DNA of 16,533 nt. Origin: Terrisporobacter othiniensis (GTDB lineage Bacteria > Bacillota > Clostridia > Peptostreptococcales > Peptostreptococcaceae). Position 1 is the stretch's first letter; every line of letters begins with the position of its first letter. The notes below the pieces were generated by a model, which saw only the letters and a program-made list of their open reading frames with translations, did no database searches and was not told where the DNA came from. Below, piece by piece: positions 7,913-16,433 of the stretch. Made by a program: the position numbers and the translations under genes. Location of the stretch: the NCBI RefSeq assembly GCF_000808015.1, contig NZ_JWHR01000084.1, positions 1 to 16,533 on the forward strand. Direction: 5' to 3'.

Positions 7913-9184
7913 ATGTCTAAAAAAAGATCTAGGAGAAAAAATAAGAATAAGAATAAATCATTTAAAATTATTATAGTTGTTACTTGTATTATTGGAGTTT
8001 TTTTCATCCATAGCAAAATAAACAATAATACAAACGAAGACAAAAAAGAGAATGCTATTACTTCTGTATTTAATGAAGATGCCGAGACTTACGAGGCTTC
8101 CATATTAGCTGCTGGAGATATTATGGTTCATACTCCTCAATTACAGGCTCAGTATGATTCTTCTACTAAAACTTATGATTTTGAAAATAATTTTAAATAT
8201 GTAAAAAAGTATGTTGAAAAAGCCGATTATAGCTTGGCTAATTTAGAGACAACGCTAGCTGGCAATGAAGTATATCCATACAGTTCTTATCCTATGTTTA
8301 ATTCACCTGATGAATTGGCTGATGCATTAAAAGATACTGGTTTTGATTTATTATCGACAATAAACAATCATAGTTTTGATAAAAGTGATTTAGGTGTTAA
8401 TAGAACATTATATACTTTAAAAGAAAAGGGCTTTGATACAGTTGGTACAAGAGAAAATACTGCTGATGATGAATACATAATAAAAGATATAAATAATATT
8501 AAAGTGGGTATCACATCTTATTCTTATGGAGATGTAAAGGATGATAATAAATATTTAAATGGAATTAAAATATCAGAAGAATGCGAAGGTAAAATGAATG
8601 TTTTTGATTCTTTAAATGTGGATAAAGCTTTTAAAACTATTACCTCTACTACAAATAAAATGAAGGATACAGATATGCAGGTTGTTATTTTACACTGGGG
8701 TATAGAATACGCGAGAAATGAAACAAATTTCCAAAAACAATTAGCTCAAAAGCTTTGTGATGCTGGTATTGATATTATAATAGGTTCTCATCCTCATGTG
8801 GTGGAACCTGTTGAAACAATAACTTCCTCAAATGATAAAAATGAAACTCTTGTAATCTATTCCTTAGGAAATTATATATCTAATCAAAGAAGAGAGACTG
8901 TTGGGGCATATAGTGAAGATGGGTTAATGGTTAATATTGACATAAGTAAAAAAAGTAATGAAGAGGAAGCAAAAATTGAAAAAGTTACTTGTATACCTAC
9001 TTGGGTAAATAAGTATAGTAACGGATATAAAAATATTTACGAAATTATTCCTATAGACGATGAAGATTATTTGAATTCCATTGCTTCTTTAAATAAATAT
9101 AACATGAAACAATCATATAATAATACGGCATCTTTGATAGATACTTCTAATATAATTACTGTTGTTGATAGTCCTTTTAAATAA
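7913..9184 (+). CDS. CapA family (PGA_cap) metallophosphatase-like protein, copy 1
   Basis: 423 residues. A very basic cytoplasmic stretch (SKKRSRRKNKNKNK) is followed by one membrane segment (about 17-34), then an outside domain of the PGA_cap calcineurin-like phosphoesterase family. Visible metal-site motifs in order are AGDIMVH (67-73), NLETTL (110-115), NNHSFD (151-156), LHWG (260-263), GSHPHV (291-296) and SLGN (317-320). The family is named after CapA of poly-gamma-glutamate capsule synthesis, but no capB, capC or pgs genes are in the window, so a capsule role is unproven; a cell-surface hydrolase is equally possible. ATG with a strong AAAGGGGG site. It has its own promoter and terminator. 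The second copy downstream looks about two-thirds identical by eye in the core. Confidence 0.88.
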   Translation: MSKKRSRRKNKNKNKSFKIIIVVTCIIGVFFIHSKINNNTNEDKKENAITSVFNEDAETYEASILAAGDIMVHTPQLQAQYDSSTKTYDFENNFKYVKKYVEKADYSLANLETTLAGNEVYPYSSYPMFNSPDELADALKDTGFDLLSTINNHSFDKSDLGVNRTLYTLKEKGFDTVGTRENTADDEYIIKDINNIKVGITSYSYGDVKDDNKYLNGIKISEECEGKMNVFDSLNVDKAFKTITSTTNKMKDTDMQVVILHWGIEYARNETNFQKQLAQKLCDAGIDIIIGSHPHVVEPVETITSSNDKNETLVIYSLGNYISNQRRETVGAYSEDGLMVNIDISKKSNEEEAKIEKVTCIPTWVNKYSNGYKNIYEIIPIDDEDYLNSIASLNKYNMKQSYNNTASLIDTSNIITVVDSPFK

Positions 9185-9209
9185 ATTATAAACTTATTTA
9201 AATATAATA

Positions 9210-9247
9210 AATCCCAGCCTTATTTTCGAGGCCAGGATTTTTATTTT
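9210..9247 (+). terminator. Terminator of first CapA-like gene
   Basis: Stem AATCC..GCCT (9210-9220) with AGGC..GGATT (9229-9239), interrupted by a two-base mismatch, 8-nt loop, followed by a T-rich tail (ATTTTTATTTTT). The reverse strand also forms the stem, so it may close the decayed minus-strand frame next to it. Confidence 0.7.
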
Positions 9248-9249
9248 TA

Positions 9250-9405
9250 TTATTTACTATTTAATTCAAATCTACCATTTGGTATTATGTCCACATTTAT
9301 CAATATTTTAATATTACCTTTTCCCAAGTTAATCTCCTCTTGAACACTAACATTTAAAAGCAAAAATTTACTTCTCTTAATAAACTGAGTAGGTTCTCCA
9401 TAAAT
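9250..9405 (-). pseudogene. Degraded C-terminal gene fragment, unknown family
   Basis: On the minus strand an open stretch of 51 codons runs from just after an in-frame TGA (9408-9406) to a TAA at 9252-9250. Its translation looks like real protein, with alternating hydrophobic and charged residues (for example INVDIIPNGRFELNSK at the end). It has no ATG. An internal TTG preceded by GAGGAG could start a 25-residue peptide. Upstream of the TGA the frame is open only briefly before a hairpin. I read it as the tail of a lost gene, possibly displaced when the CapA-like gene was duplicated. No family is recognised. Confidence 0.35.
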
Positions 9406-9435
9406 TCAGAAGCCAATTATAATGTCCTAGTATAT

Positions 9436-9460
9436 AAAAAAAGAAACTATTAATAGTTTC
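9436..9460 (-). terminator. Orphan minus-strand terminator-like hairpin
   Basis: A perfect 18-nt palindrome GAAACTATTAATAGTTTC (9443-9460) is followed on the minus strand by seven U residues (A7 at 9436-9442 on +). That is the form of an intrinsic terminator, yet no minus-strand gene lies upstream of it. It may end a small RNA, be left from a lost gene, or act weakly on the + strand. The rest of 9461-9545 holds no gene that I can see. Confidence 0.4.
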
Positions 9461-9545
9461 TCCTTTTATTATATATATTATTGTATTTGATTTAAACTTA
9501 GTTATTTCCAAAAAATCTATTAATTATACAAAATAAAACTTTTAA

Positions 9546-9574
9546 TTGAAAATATACTAATTTATGGATAATAT
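9546..9574 (+). promoter_or_regulatory. Promoter of second CapA-like gene
   Basis: -35 TTGAAA (9546-9551), 17-nt spacer, -10 TAATAT (9569-9574). Start near 9581, about 37 nt before the ATG. Good spacing and five of six matches in the -35. It allows the second copy to be expressed independently of the first. Confidence 0.6.
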
Positions 9575-9617
9575 AAAGTTATATGATTATTTTATATTTT
9601 AAGAAGGGGGGCATAAA

Positions 9618-10880
9618 ATGTACAATCATAACAATATCAATACTAAGAAATTTCTTATTTGTTTCAGCTTAAGTATACTTATTATGGGAGTATTCTCTTT
9701 TAGTAGTGTTAATAAGACTTCCATATTTTCTAAAAATAAATCAGAAGAAGCATCTGTATTTACGCCTACAAAAAAAAATGTCAATAAAGCTTCTTTATTA
9801 GCCGTGGGAGATACTATGGTATACAACGCTCAGCTAACTGGGCAATATGATGTATCTACAGCAAAATATAATTTCAACAATAACTTTGAGTATGTGAAAA
9901 AATATGTTGAAGATGCTGATTATTCCATGGTTAACTTGGAAACAACATTAACAGGTAACAAAGTTTATAGATATAGCTCTTATCCAAAATTCAATTCACC
10001 AGATGAACTTGCTGATGGATTAAAATATGCTGGTTTTGATTTAATATCTACAGCAAATAACCACGCTTATGACAAGGGTGATTTAAGTATAAAAAATACT
10101 CTTGCAACCTTAAAAGATAAAAAACTTGATGTGATTGGAACTAGAGAAAATAACGGAGATAGATATATAGTAAAAAATGTTAATAATATAAAAATAGGTA
10201 TTACTTCTTATTCTTATGGAAGAATTATTAACGATAACAAATACTTAAATGATGTGAAAATCTCCAATGAATACAAAAACAGTGTTAATATCTTTGACTC
10301 TACAAGTATAGATAAGGCATTTAATAATATAAACTATACTCTTAAAAAGATGAAGGATACTGATTTACAAGTAGTTTATCTACACTGGGGAGACAAATAT
10401 TCTCTTAAAGAGAATTCCTTCCAACAAAAGTTAGCTCAAAAGCTTTGTGATGCTGGTGTGGATGTTATAATAGGTTCTCACCCTCACGTGGTACAACCTG
10501 TTACATCTATAAAATCTGCAGATGGTAAACATGAAACTGTAGTTGCTTATTCTCTTGGAAACTTCTTATCTAATCAAACTAGAGATCAATTTAATCAATA
10601 TACAGAAGATGGTTTGATGATAAATATAGACATTAGTAAAAATAACACTGATGAAGAAGCTAAAGTTGAAAAAGTCACTTGTATACCTACTTGGTTAAAT
10701 AAATATTACAATAGCAAAACTGCTAAGTATGTTTATGAAATAATACCTCTTGCTAACAAATCAGATTTAGATAAAATAAACAACTTGTCAGAAAGTAAAA
10801 TAGAAAAATCCTATAAAAATACTGCTGAACAAGTTAAAACATCAGATTTAATAAGTATAGTTGAAAATCCATTTGATTAA
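9618..10880 (+). CDS. CapA family (PGA_cap) metallophosphatase-like protein, copy 2
   Basis: 420 residues, a paralogue of the preceding gene with the same layout: one N-terminal membrane segment or uncleaved signal (about 12-28), a short linker, then the PGA_cap domain. Motifs: VGDTMVY (63-69), NLETTL (106-111), NNHAYD (147-152), LHWG (255-258), GSHPHV (286-291), SLGN (312-315). The histidine after GDxMV in copy 1 is a tyrosine here. The N-terminal tail lacks the strongly basic cluster of copy 1, so the two differ mostly outside the catalytic core. ATG with AAGGGGGG about 6 nt upstream. Short stretches of near-identical DNA (for example 10431-10457 with 8741-8767) support recent duplication or gene conversion. 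Capsule function is not shown by the context. Confidence 0.88.
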   Translation: MYNHNNINTKKFLICFSLSILIMGVFSFSSVNKTSIFSKNKSEEASVFTPTKKNVNKASLLAVGDTMVYNAQLTGQYDVSTAKYNFNNNFEYVKKYVEDADYSMVNLETTLTGNKVYRYSSYPKFNSPDELADGLKYAGFDLISTANNHAYDKGDLSIKNTLATLKDKKLDVIGTRENNGDRYIVKNVNNIKIGITSYSYGRIINDNKYLNDVKISNEYKNSVNIFDSTSIDKAFNNINYTLKKMKDTDLQVVYLHWGDKYSLKENSFQQKLAQKLCDAGVDVIIGSHPHVVQPVTSIKSADGKHETVVAYSLGNFLSNQTRDQFNQYTEDGLMINIDISKNNTDEEAKVEKVTCIPTWLNKYYNSKTAKYVYEIIPLANKSDLDKINNLSESKIEKSYKNTAEQVKTSDLISIVENPFD

Positions 10881-10918
10881 ACTATTATAAACAATATAAC
10901 TTATAATCACGAATATAT

Positions 10919-10968
10919 AAAAATGCTCTTTCACCCTACTATAATAGTTATGTGAAAGAGCATTTTTT
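10919..10968. terminator. Strong bidirectional terminator between convergent genes
   Basis: A long perfect stem, ATGCTCTTTCAC (10923-10934) with GTGAAAGAGCAT (10952-10963), extended by A/T pairs. A 17-nt loop can itself pair ACT/AGT. T6 follows on + and A5 precedes, giving a U-tract on both strands. It ends the second CapA-like gene and the permease operon. Confidence 0.9.
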
Positions 10969-10985
10969 AATTTCAGTTAAATAAT

Positions 10986-13592
10986 CTATATACTTTCTTG
11001 TCTAATATTTTCAATTATATTTTCTTTATTTATCTTCTTCATAGGAATATATGCTGAAATAAACGTGATTACAAATATACCTATGGCAGATATAGCAATA
11101 GCACTCCAAGGAAGTACTAATCCCATTTGGATAACATCTCCTAATATGACATTCATAAGAGCTACCAATCCAATTCCTAGAGGAATACCATAAATTAAAG
11201 CTAAAGCTCCATATAGCAAACTTTCCAGATATATCATCTTATTAAATCCACCAGGAGTAACTCCTATGGATTTGATTATTGCCAATTCTCTTTTTCTTAA
11301 GTTTATATTTGTACTAATTGTATTTACTATGTTAGTTATACTTACTAAAGAAATTACAGTAACAAATCCATAAACAAATATTTGCATTACCATAAGTGTA
11401 TCTTGCATTGACTTTACGTTTTCCATTATATCTGATACATTATAAGCATATTGATTTGCAATATCTTTTACTGTATTTCTTATATTTTCGTCTCCATTTG
11501 TAGAAATATAAACCTCGTTAGCATTTGCTTCAAGTCCAAACTTTTTGCCTACTTCATCATAAGTTATAAAATCAAGCCCCATATAATTATATCCAGAGTT
11601 TCCTGTTGATATATCATCAGTTATAGCCATGATTTTAAGGTCAATTTCTTTTCTTATTTCTTTTTCTCCATCATAATCTGATATATAAGCTTTGACTGTA
11701 TCTCCAACTTTGTAATTTGTTAATTCAAATTCATATTTTTTACCCGGTTCTTCGTAATAACTTTTTCTTACAAAGATTACTCCATTTTCTTTTATAGCTT
11801 CTTTTTTCTCAAAACTACCTTCTTTAAGATTTATTTTATTTATTTCAAAGTCTCCAGGCAGTTTTATTAAACAATTTAATATATCATATACAGTTTTATT
11901 ATCTATTTTTTCTTTTGAAAAGTAAGCAGTATCATTAATTAAATCTTCATTGTTTTTATTTATTTTATTTTCTGGTAAATAAACTCCCATTGAATAGTCA
12001 TTTATTTCAGCGACTCTATTAATTCCAGGAATATTTTTTAACTCCTCCAATGGCTTATCATCCATAGCAGTACTTGAAGATAATCTCAAATCATAGTTTA
12101 CTTCTCCAAACTGTACTTTATTAGCATTTATAAATAAAGTCATAAATCCACTGAAAGAAATAAATATAACAACACTTATAATAAGAGAGAATAAAGTTAT
12201 TCTAAATTTCTTTTTATTTCTTCTTAAATTTTTATAAGCAAGTACACCTTCTGCCTTAAATAGAGCTCTTACTATTTTTGAATCTTTTACTTTTCCTATT
12301 TTTAAGTTAGAACTGTTTTTTATTGATTCCAGTGGCGATATTTTAGATGCTTGTCTTGCTGGAAGTATGGCTGATATTAATATGGTTATTATTACGATTA
12401 TTGCACTTAATATAATCACTGCTGGACTATATACTACCCTTAGTCCCAATTCTCCTATCAGAGAACTTCCATAAAGACTTCCTATTATTTTAAAAACAAT
12501 ATCTATAGCAACTGTTCCAGCAAGTAATCCTAAGGGTATACCTATAATACTTACTAAAAAAGCTTCCATTAATACCAGCTTCGTAGTTTGGCTTTTTGTG
12601 GCTCCTATGGAATTTAGTATACCAAATTGTCTTTTACGCTCACTAATAGATATAGAAAAAGCATTGTATACTGTTGCTATGGTACAAATTATTACTAGAG
12701 AAGTAACAAGTATTATGATTTTATCAATACCTCCATTGATATTGTCATAAGCACTAGCACTTTGTAATCTTAATAAATGTTCATTGAACTGTAAATTTTC
12801 ATAATATGTTCCATTTTCATTATTATAATAAGAAGAATCCGATTCTCCATTCTCTATACCCTCTACTTTTAAACCTAAATTTTTAGCAATAACTCCTGCT
12901 ATATTATAAATTTCTTTTGGATTATTAGCAGTAATAGATACATTTACGTCATCCTTACTTCCCATCTTATTTATATCTAAATAAGATATGGCTGTTGTAA
13001 TTTGTCTTCCATCTTCAAAACCAGGTTTACTTATTATACCTACTATTTTATACTCTTCTTTATGAGTATCTATAAGTTTCTCATCCTCATCCATCCAAGA
13101 ACCTGTTAAAGTATCTCCGTCTTTAGTTACTCTTTTTCCAACACTAATAGTGATTATATCCCCTATTTTTTTCTCTTTTAATAAATTTGAATCTTCACTG
13201 ACTACTATTTCCTTATTATTAGTTGGAAGCTTTCCTTCTTTTAAAGATATTTGGTATCCATCAAAAGATTCTTTGTCGTAAGACTTTATCTGCAATAAAA
13301 ACTTTTCATCATTATATCTTCCAAATCCTAAATTATCACTATATCCATATTTAGATATTCCTGCACTTTTAGTTATCTTGCCAATATCTTTATTTTGTAC
13401 ATCATAAAATGTGGCATGAAAATCACCATTTCTTTGTACAGTTTCTCTAACCTGATAATCCATAAAACTATTATAAATATTTCCTATACCACAAATTAAT
13501 GCAGTAGAAAGTATGATTCCTATAATTGTAACTATTGTTCTTTTTTTATTTTCCTTTAAGTATCTAAGTGTAAGAGCTGTATATAAATTCAT
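10986..13592 (-). CDS. ABC transporter permease, two-repeat FtsX/MacB type
   Basis: 868 residues with about eight membrane segments (about 18-40, 290-314, 340-368, 389-412, 464-486, 733-757, 787-812, 829-850). Two large extracytoplasmic domains (41-289 and 487-732) separate them, so the protein is two FtsX-like halves in tandem. Each half has the family's cytoplasmic motif: ISERKRQFGILNSIGAT (316-332) and LRKRELAIIKSIGVT (765-779). Such permeases generally do mechanotransmission (lipoprotein release, peptide resistance, cell-wall signalling) rather than simple import. The ATG follows the ATPase stop with no gap (TAAATG), with GAGGTGA as binding site inside the ATPase gene, so translation is coupled. 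Substrate unknown; antimicrobial peptide or lipid II-binding drug resistance is an inference from the neighbouring two-component genes. Confidence 0.9.
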   Translation of the reverse strand: MNLYTALTLRYLKENKKRTIVTIIGIILSTALICGIGNIYNSFMDYQVRETVQRNGDFHATFYDVQNKDIGKITKSAGISKYGYSDNLGFGRYNDEKFLLQIKSYDKESFDGYQISLKEGKLPTNNKEIVVSEDSNLLKEKKIGDIITISVGKRVTKDGDTLTGSWMDEDEKLIDTHKEEYKIVGIISKPGFEDGRQITTAISYLDINKMGSKDDVNVSITANNPKEIYNIAGVIAKNLGLKVEGIENGESDSSYYNNENGTYYENLQFNEHLLRLQSASAYDNINGGIDKIIILVTSLVIICTIATVYNAFSISISERKRQFGILNSIGATKSQTTKLVLMEAFLVSIIGIPLGLLAGTVAIDIVFKIIGSLYGSSLIGELGLRVVYSPAVIILSAIIVIITILISAILPARQASKISPLESIKNSSNLKIGKVKDSKIVRALFKAEGVLAYKNLRRNKKKFRITLFSLIISVVIFISFSGFMTLFINANKVQFGEVNYDLRLSSSTAMDDKPLEELKNIPGINRVAEINDYSMGVYLPENKINKNNEDLINDTAYFSKEKIDNKTVYDILNCLIKLPGDFEINKINLKEGSFEKKEAIKENGVIFVRKSYYEEPGKKYEFELTNYKVGDTVKAYISDYDGEKEIRKEIDLKIMAITDDISTGNSGYNYMGLDFITYDEVGKKFGLEANANEVYISTNGDENIRNTVKDIANQYAYNVSDIMENVKSMQDTLMVMQIFVYGFVTVISLVSITNIVNTISTNINLRKRELAIIKSIGVTPGGFNKMIYLESLLYGALALIYGIPLGIGLVALMNVILGDVIQMGLVLPWSAIAISAIGIFVITFISAYIPMKKINKENIIENIRQESI

Positions 13593-14270
13593 TTATATCA
13601 CCTCATCACTTTTTATAGTTCCATCTTCTATAGTTATAACTCTATCTGCTTGAAGTGCTATGTTAGGGTCATGAGTTATAATTATTAAAGTTTGTTTATA
13701 TTTTTTCACTGATAATTTTAATAATTCTATTACTTCTTTTGAGTTTTTACTATCTAAGTTACCTGTAGGCTCATCTGCCAGCACTATGGCAGGTCTATTA
13801 ACTAAAGCTCTACCTATTGAAGTTCTTTGTTGTTGTCCTCCACTAAGTTCATTTGGAAGATGATTTTCCCTTTCCTTTAATCCTAAAGTTTTTAATAAAT
13901 CATCTAAGTACTCTTTGTCTATTTTTCTATTATCAAGCTCAGCAGGAAGCAGTATGTTTTCCTTAACAGAAAGCACTGGTATTAAGTTGTAAAACTGATA
14001 TATAAGTCCTACATTTCTTCTTCTAAATATGGATAAGTCCTTTTCTTTTAAATTATATATATTCACATCATTTATATAAACGCTACCTTCACTTGGTTTG
14101 TCTACCCCTCCTATTAAATGTAGCAGTGTGCTTTTACCACTTCCACTAGGTCCTACTATGGCAACAAATTCTCCTTTATTTATAGATAAATCTATATTTT
14201 TTAAAGCATCTACTTTTGCTTCATTTTTACCATAAGTCTTGCTTAAATTTTTAATTTTTAAAATTTCCAT
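13593..14270 (-). CDS. ABC transporter ATP-binding protein (MacB/LolD-like)
   Basis: 225 residues from the chosen start. Full nucleotide-binding domain: Walker A GPSGSGKS (40-47), Q-loop glutamine (92), signature LSGGQ (142-146) followed by QQRTSIGRAL, Walker B IVLADEP (162-168), D-loop NLDS (171-174) and switch histidine (200). It energises the permease encoded directly after it. An ATG four codons earlier (14282) is also possible, but that codon is part of the GGAGGG binding site serving the ATG at 14270, and it has no good site of its own. The 98-nt gap back to the kinase gene has no terminator, so read-through from the regulator operon is likely. Confidence 0.94.
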   Translation of the reverse strand: MEILKIKNLSKTYGKNEAKVDALKNIDLSINKGEFVAIVGPSGSGKSTLLHLIGGVDKPSEGSVYINDVNIYNLKEKDLSIFRRRNVGLIYQFYNLIPVLSVKENILLPAELDNRKIDKEYLDDLLKTLGLKERENHLPNELSGGQQQRTSIGRALVNRPAIVLADEPTGNLDSKNSKEVIELLKLSVKKYKQTLIIITHDPNIALQADRVITIEDGTIKSDEVI

Positions 14271-14368
14271 ATTACCCTCCATAATTTTTCACTAACCATT
14301 ATAATTTTTAATTTATATCTTTATACTAAACTTTCACTCTTACACTGAGGTGAATGCAAAATTACAAA

Positions 14369-15607
14369 TTAGTCACTATAAGTTTTATGGAAAATTATAT
14401 GGAACTCAGTACCCTTGTTTTTTTCACTTTCTACGTATATATCTCCATTTTGACTTTCTATAATAGATTTTGCCATGGCTAGACCTATACCGACACTATC
14501 TTCTTTTGAGGTTTTTCCTTTATAGAATCGTTTAAAAATATGAGGTAAGTCTTTTTTATCTATACCTTCTCCGCTATCTTTTATTACAACTTCACAATAT
14601 AGAGGATTCTGATCATAATTAATATCTATTTTTCCACCATTTGGAGTATGTTCTATACAATTTTTTATTATATTTACGAATGCTTCACTTGACCAATTTA
14701 TATCACCAATATAACTTGTATTTTCGTCTCCATTAATACTCAGTTTAATATCTTTAATTTCCATAGGTATTAAACTAGGTGCTACAGACCTTTTGATCAA
14801 TTCATGAATTTTAACTTCTTTTTTATCAAAATCAATAACCTTAGCTTCCACCTTAGAAAGCTTTAGCATACTTTTTACAAGCCACTCCATACGATTTAAT
14901 TGAGATTTTATCTTATCTAAAAATTCTATTTTTGTTTCTTTCGGTAAATCTTCATACATCAAATCATTTAATATTACTAAAGATGTCATAGGCGTTTTTA
15001 GCTGATGAGATATATCTGAAATTGTGTTATTTAAAAATATTTTTTCATTATTTAAAAGCTCTACTTTTTCTTTTAATATATTAGTCATCTTAATTAATTC
15101 AGTTTTTAAAAGACCTATTTGACCTTCTTGATTTCTATTCTTCATCTCAAAATTTCGACCTTCAGAACTATTGTAAACATAGTCTGTCATATCTTTTATA
15201 TCATCATAAATCTTTTTAAAATAACTAAGTGCGAGGAAAATAAATAGTATCAAAATAACACATATAAATATCCAATTAATATTAAAAATATATTTTGCAC
15301 TTTCATTTATTATTGGCTCATTTTTTAAAGTTATATTGCTATTATAATTATATTTACTTAATATTTCTTTACCCAAATCTATATTTTCCTTGGAATTTCC
15401 CTGAGTAATTACATCCATAACTTTTTCTTCCAATTCGGGTCTATCACTTAAGATATTACCTATAATTGCTTGATTATTTTCTACTACTTTTTCTTTAATA
15501 ATATTTAAAGTCAGTATTGTTATTCCTCCACATATGATAATAGTAATAAAAAATAAGGCAAAAAAACGCCTTATAAAACTTTTCATCTCCACATTATATC
15601 TAAACAT
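14369..15607 (-). CDS. Sensor histidine kinase
   Basis: 412 residues from the chosen start. Two membrane segments (about 13-36 and 108-130) enclose a small outside sensor of about 70 residues, followed by a short HAMP-like linker. The dimerisation domain has the phosphoacceptor histidine in SDISHQLKTP (H about 201). The ATPase domain has an N-box NIIKNCIEHT (about 313-322), G1 DSGEGI (344-349), an F-box-like HIFKRFYKG and G2 VGIGLAMAK (372-380). Start choice is uncertain: ATGs at 15622, 15607 and 15586 are all in frame without an ideal binding site. 15607 overlaps the regulator stop by 8 nt, which fits coupled translation. It pairs with the upstream response regulator and probably controls the downstream ABC genes. 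Confidence 0.92.
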   Translation of the reverse strand: MFRYNVEMKSFIRRFFALFFITIIICGGITILTLNIIKEKVVENNQAIIGNILSDRPELEEKVMDVITQGNSKENIDLGKEILSKYNYNSNITLKNEPIINESAKYIFNINWIFICVILILFIFLALSYFKKIYDDIKDMTDYVYNSSEGRNFEMKNRNQEGQIGLLKTELIKMTNILKEKVELLNNEKIFLNNTISDISHQLKTPMTSLVILNDLMYEDLPKETKIEFLDKIKSQLNRMEWLVKSMLKLSKVEAKVIDFDKKEVKIHELIKRSVAPSLIPMEIKDIKLSINGDENTSYIGDINWSSEAFVNIIKNCIEHTPNGGKIDINYDQNPLYCEVVIKDSGEGIDKKDLPHIFKRFYKGKTSKEDSVGIGLAMAKSIIESQNGDIYVESEKNKGTEFHIIFHKTYSD

Positions 15608-16295
15608 TAACTTCACTTCCATTCCACTTGTATCCCATACCTCTAACTGTAATTATAAATTTTGGATTACTTGAATCATCTTCAATTTTTTCTCTAAGAC
15701 GCTTTATATAAACTGTTAATGTATTGTCATTAATAAAATCATAAGTTACATCCCATAATTTTTCTAGAATTTGGTTTCTACTTAAAACTATATTTTCATT
15801 TTGAATTAGAATTAATAGTAGCTTGTATTCAGCAGATGTTAGAAATACTTCTTCACTACCTTTATACACCCTAGCCTCTAATGTGTGTATACTTAAATTT
15901 CCATATTTTAGAATTTTCTTCCCCTTATCTTCTCCCTTATTTCTTCTAACTACAGCCTTTATTCTAGATATAAGCTCTCTAACTCTAAAAGGCTTTGTCA
16001 TATAATCATCTCCACCAATATCAAGTCCCATTACTATATTTACCTCATCATCACATGCAGTCAAAAATATTATAGGTATATCTTTTATTTCTCTTATTTC
16101 TTTACAAAAATCATAGCCGTTACCATCTGGAAGCATTACGTCTAGAAGAATTATGTCATAGTTTTTTTCATTTATATTACTTCTAGCACTCTCCAAATCT
16201 TTGCTTATATCTATTTTAAATCCTTCTTGTTCTAGAGCATACTTTACCCCAAAAGCTATCGTAGAGTCATCTTCTACCATAAGAATATTTATCAT
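15600..16295 (-). CDS. OmpR/PhoB-family response regulator
   Basis: 231 residues. The receiver domain (1-115) has the acidic pair E8/D9/D10, the phosphoacceptor Asp at about 52 in ILLDVMLPDG, the conserved Thr at about 79 and the Lys at about 101 in TKPF. The C-terminal winged helix (about 130-228) ends in the usual VRGMGYKW motif, placing it in the OmpR subfamily. The ATG at 16295 is preceded by TTGGAGG with 5-nt spacing. An upstream ATG at 16316 adds seven residues but has no binding site, so it is rejected. It is the first gene of the operon regulator-kinase-ATPase-permease. Specific signal and targets are unknown. Confidence 0.94.
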   Translation of the reverse strand: MINILMVEDDSTIAFGVKYALEQEGFKIDISKDLESARSNINEKNYDIILLDVMLPDGNGYDFCKEIREIKDIPIIFLTACDDEVNIVMGLDIGGDDYMTKPFRVRELISRIKAVVRRNKGEDKGKKILKYGNLSIHTLEARVYKGSEEVFLTSAEYKLLLILIQNENIVLSRNQILEKLWDVTYDFINDNTLTVYIKRLREKIEDDSSNPKFIITVRGMGYKWNGSEVNV

Positions 16296-16327
16296 GATTA
16301 CCTCCAAATTTTCCATTATTTATAATT

Positions 16328-16356
16328 ATTATACAATAAGTTAAAAAATATAATAA
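16328..16356 (-). promoter_or_regulatory. Candidate promoter of the two-component/ABC operon
   Basis: On the minus strand: -10 TATAAT (16333-16328), 17-nt spacer, weak -35 TTATTA (16356-16351). Upstream of it, TGAC-N6-GTCA (16368-16381) is a small inverted repeat placed where an OmpR-type activator often binds. A weak -35 with an adjacent upstream operator would fit autoactivation, but this is inference. Confidence 0.4.
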
Positions 16357-16433
16357 GACCACTAATGTGACATTCTAGTCATAATAAAAACACTTTGATA
16401 AAAAAAGTGAAGTGAACCCTTTACACGGGAATA

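Noticed and set aside
7831..8043. Minus-strand open frame opposite the start of the first CapA-like gene
   Set aside because: It overlaps a clear CDS and promoter, has no binding site, and its translation is a leucine/isoleucine-rich mirror of the lysine/asparagine-rich N-terminus.
14271..14368. Separate promoter or terminator between the kinase and the ABC ATPase
   Set aside because: TATAAT-like strings exist but without a matching -35 at 16-18 nt, and there is no stem with a U-tract; read-through is the simpler reading.
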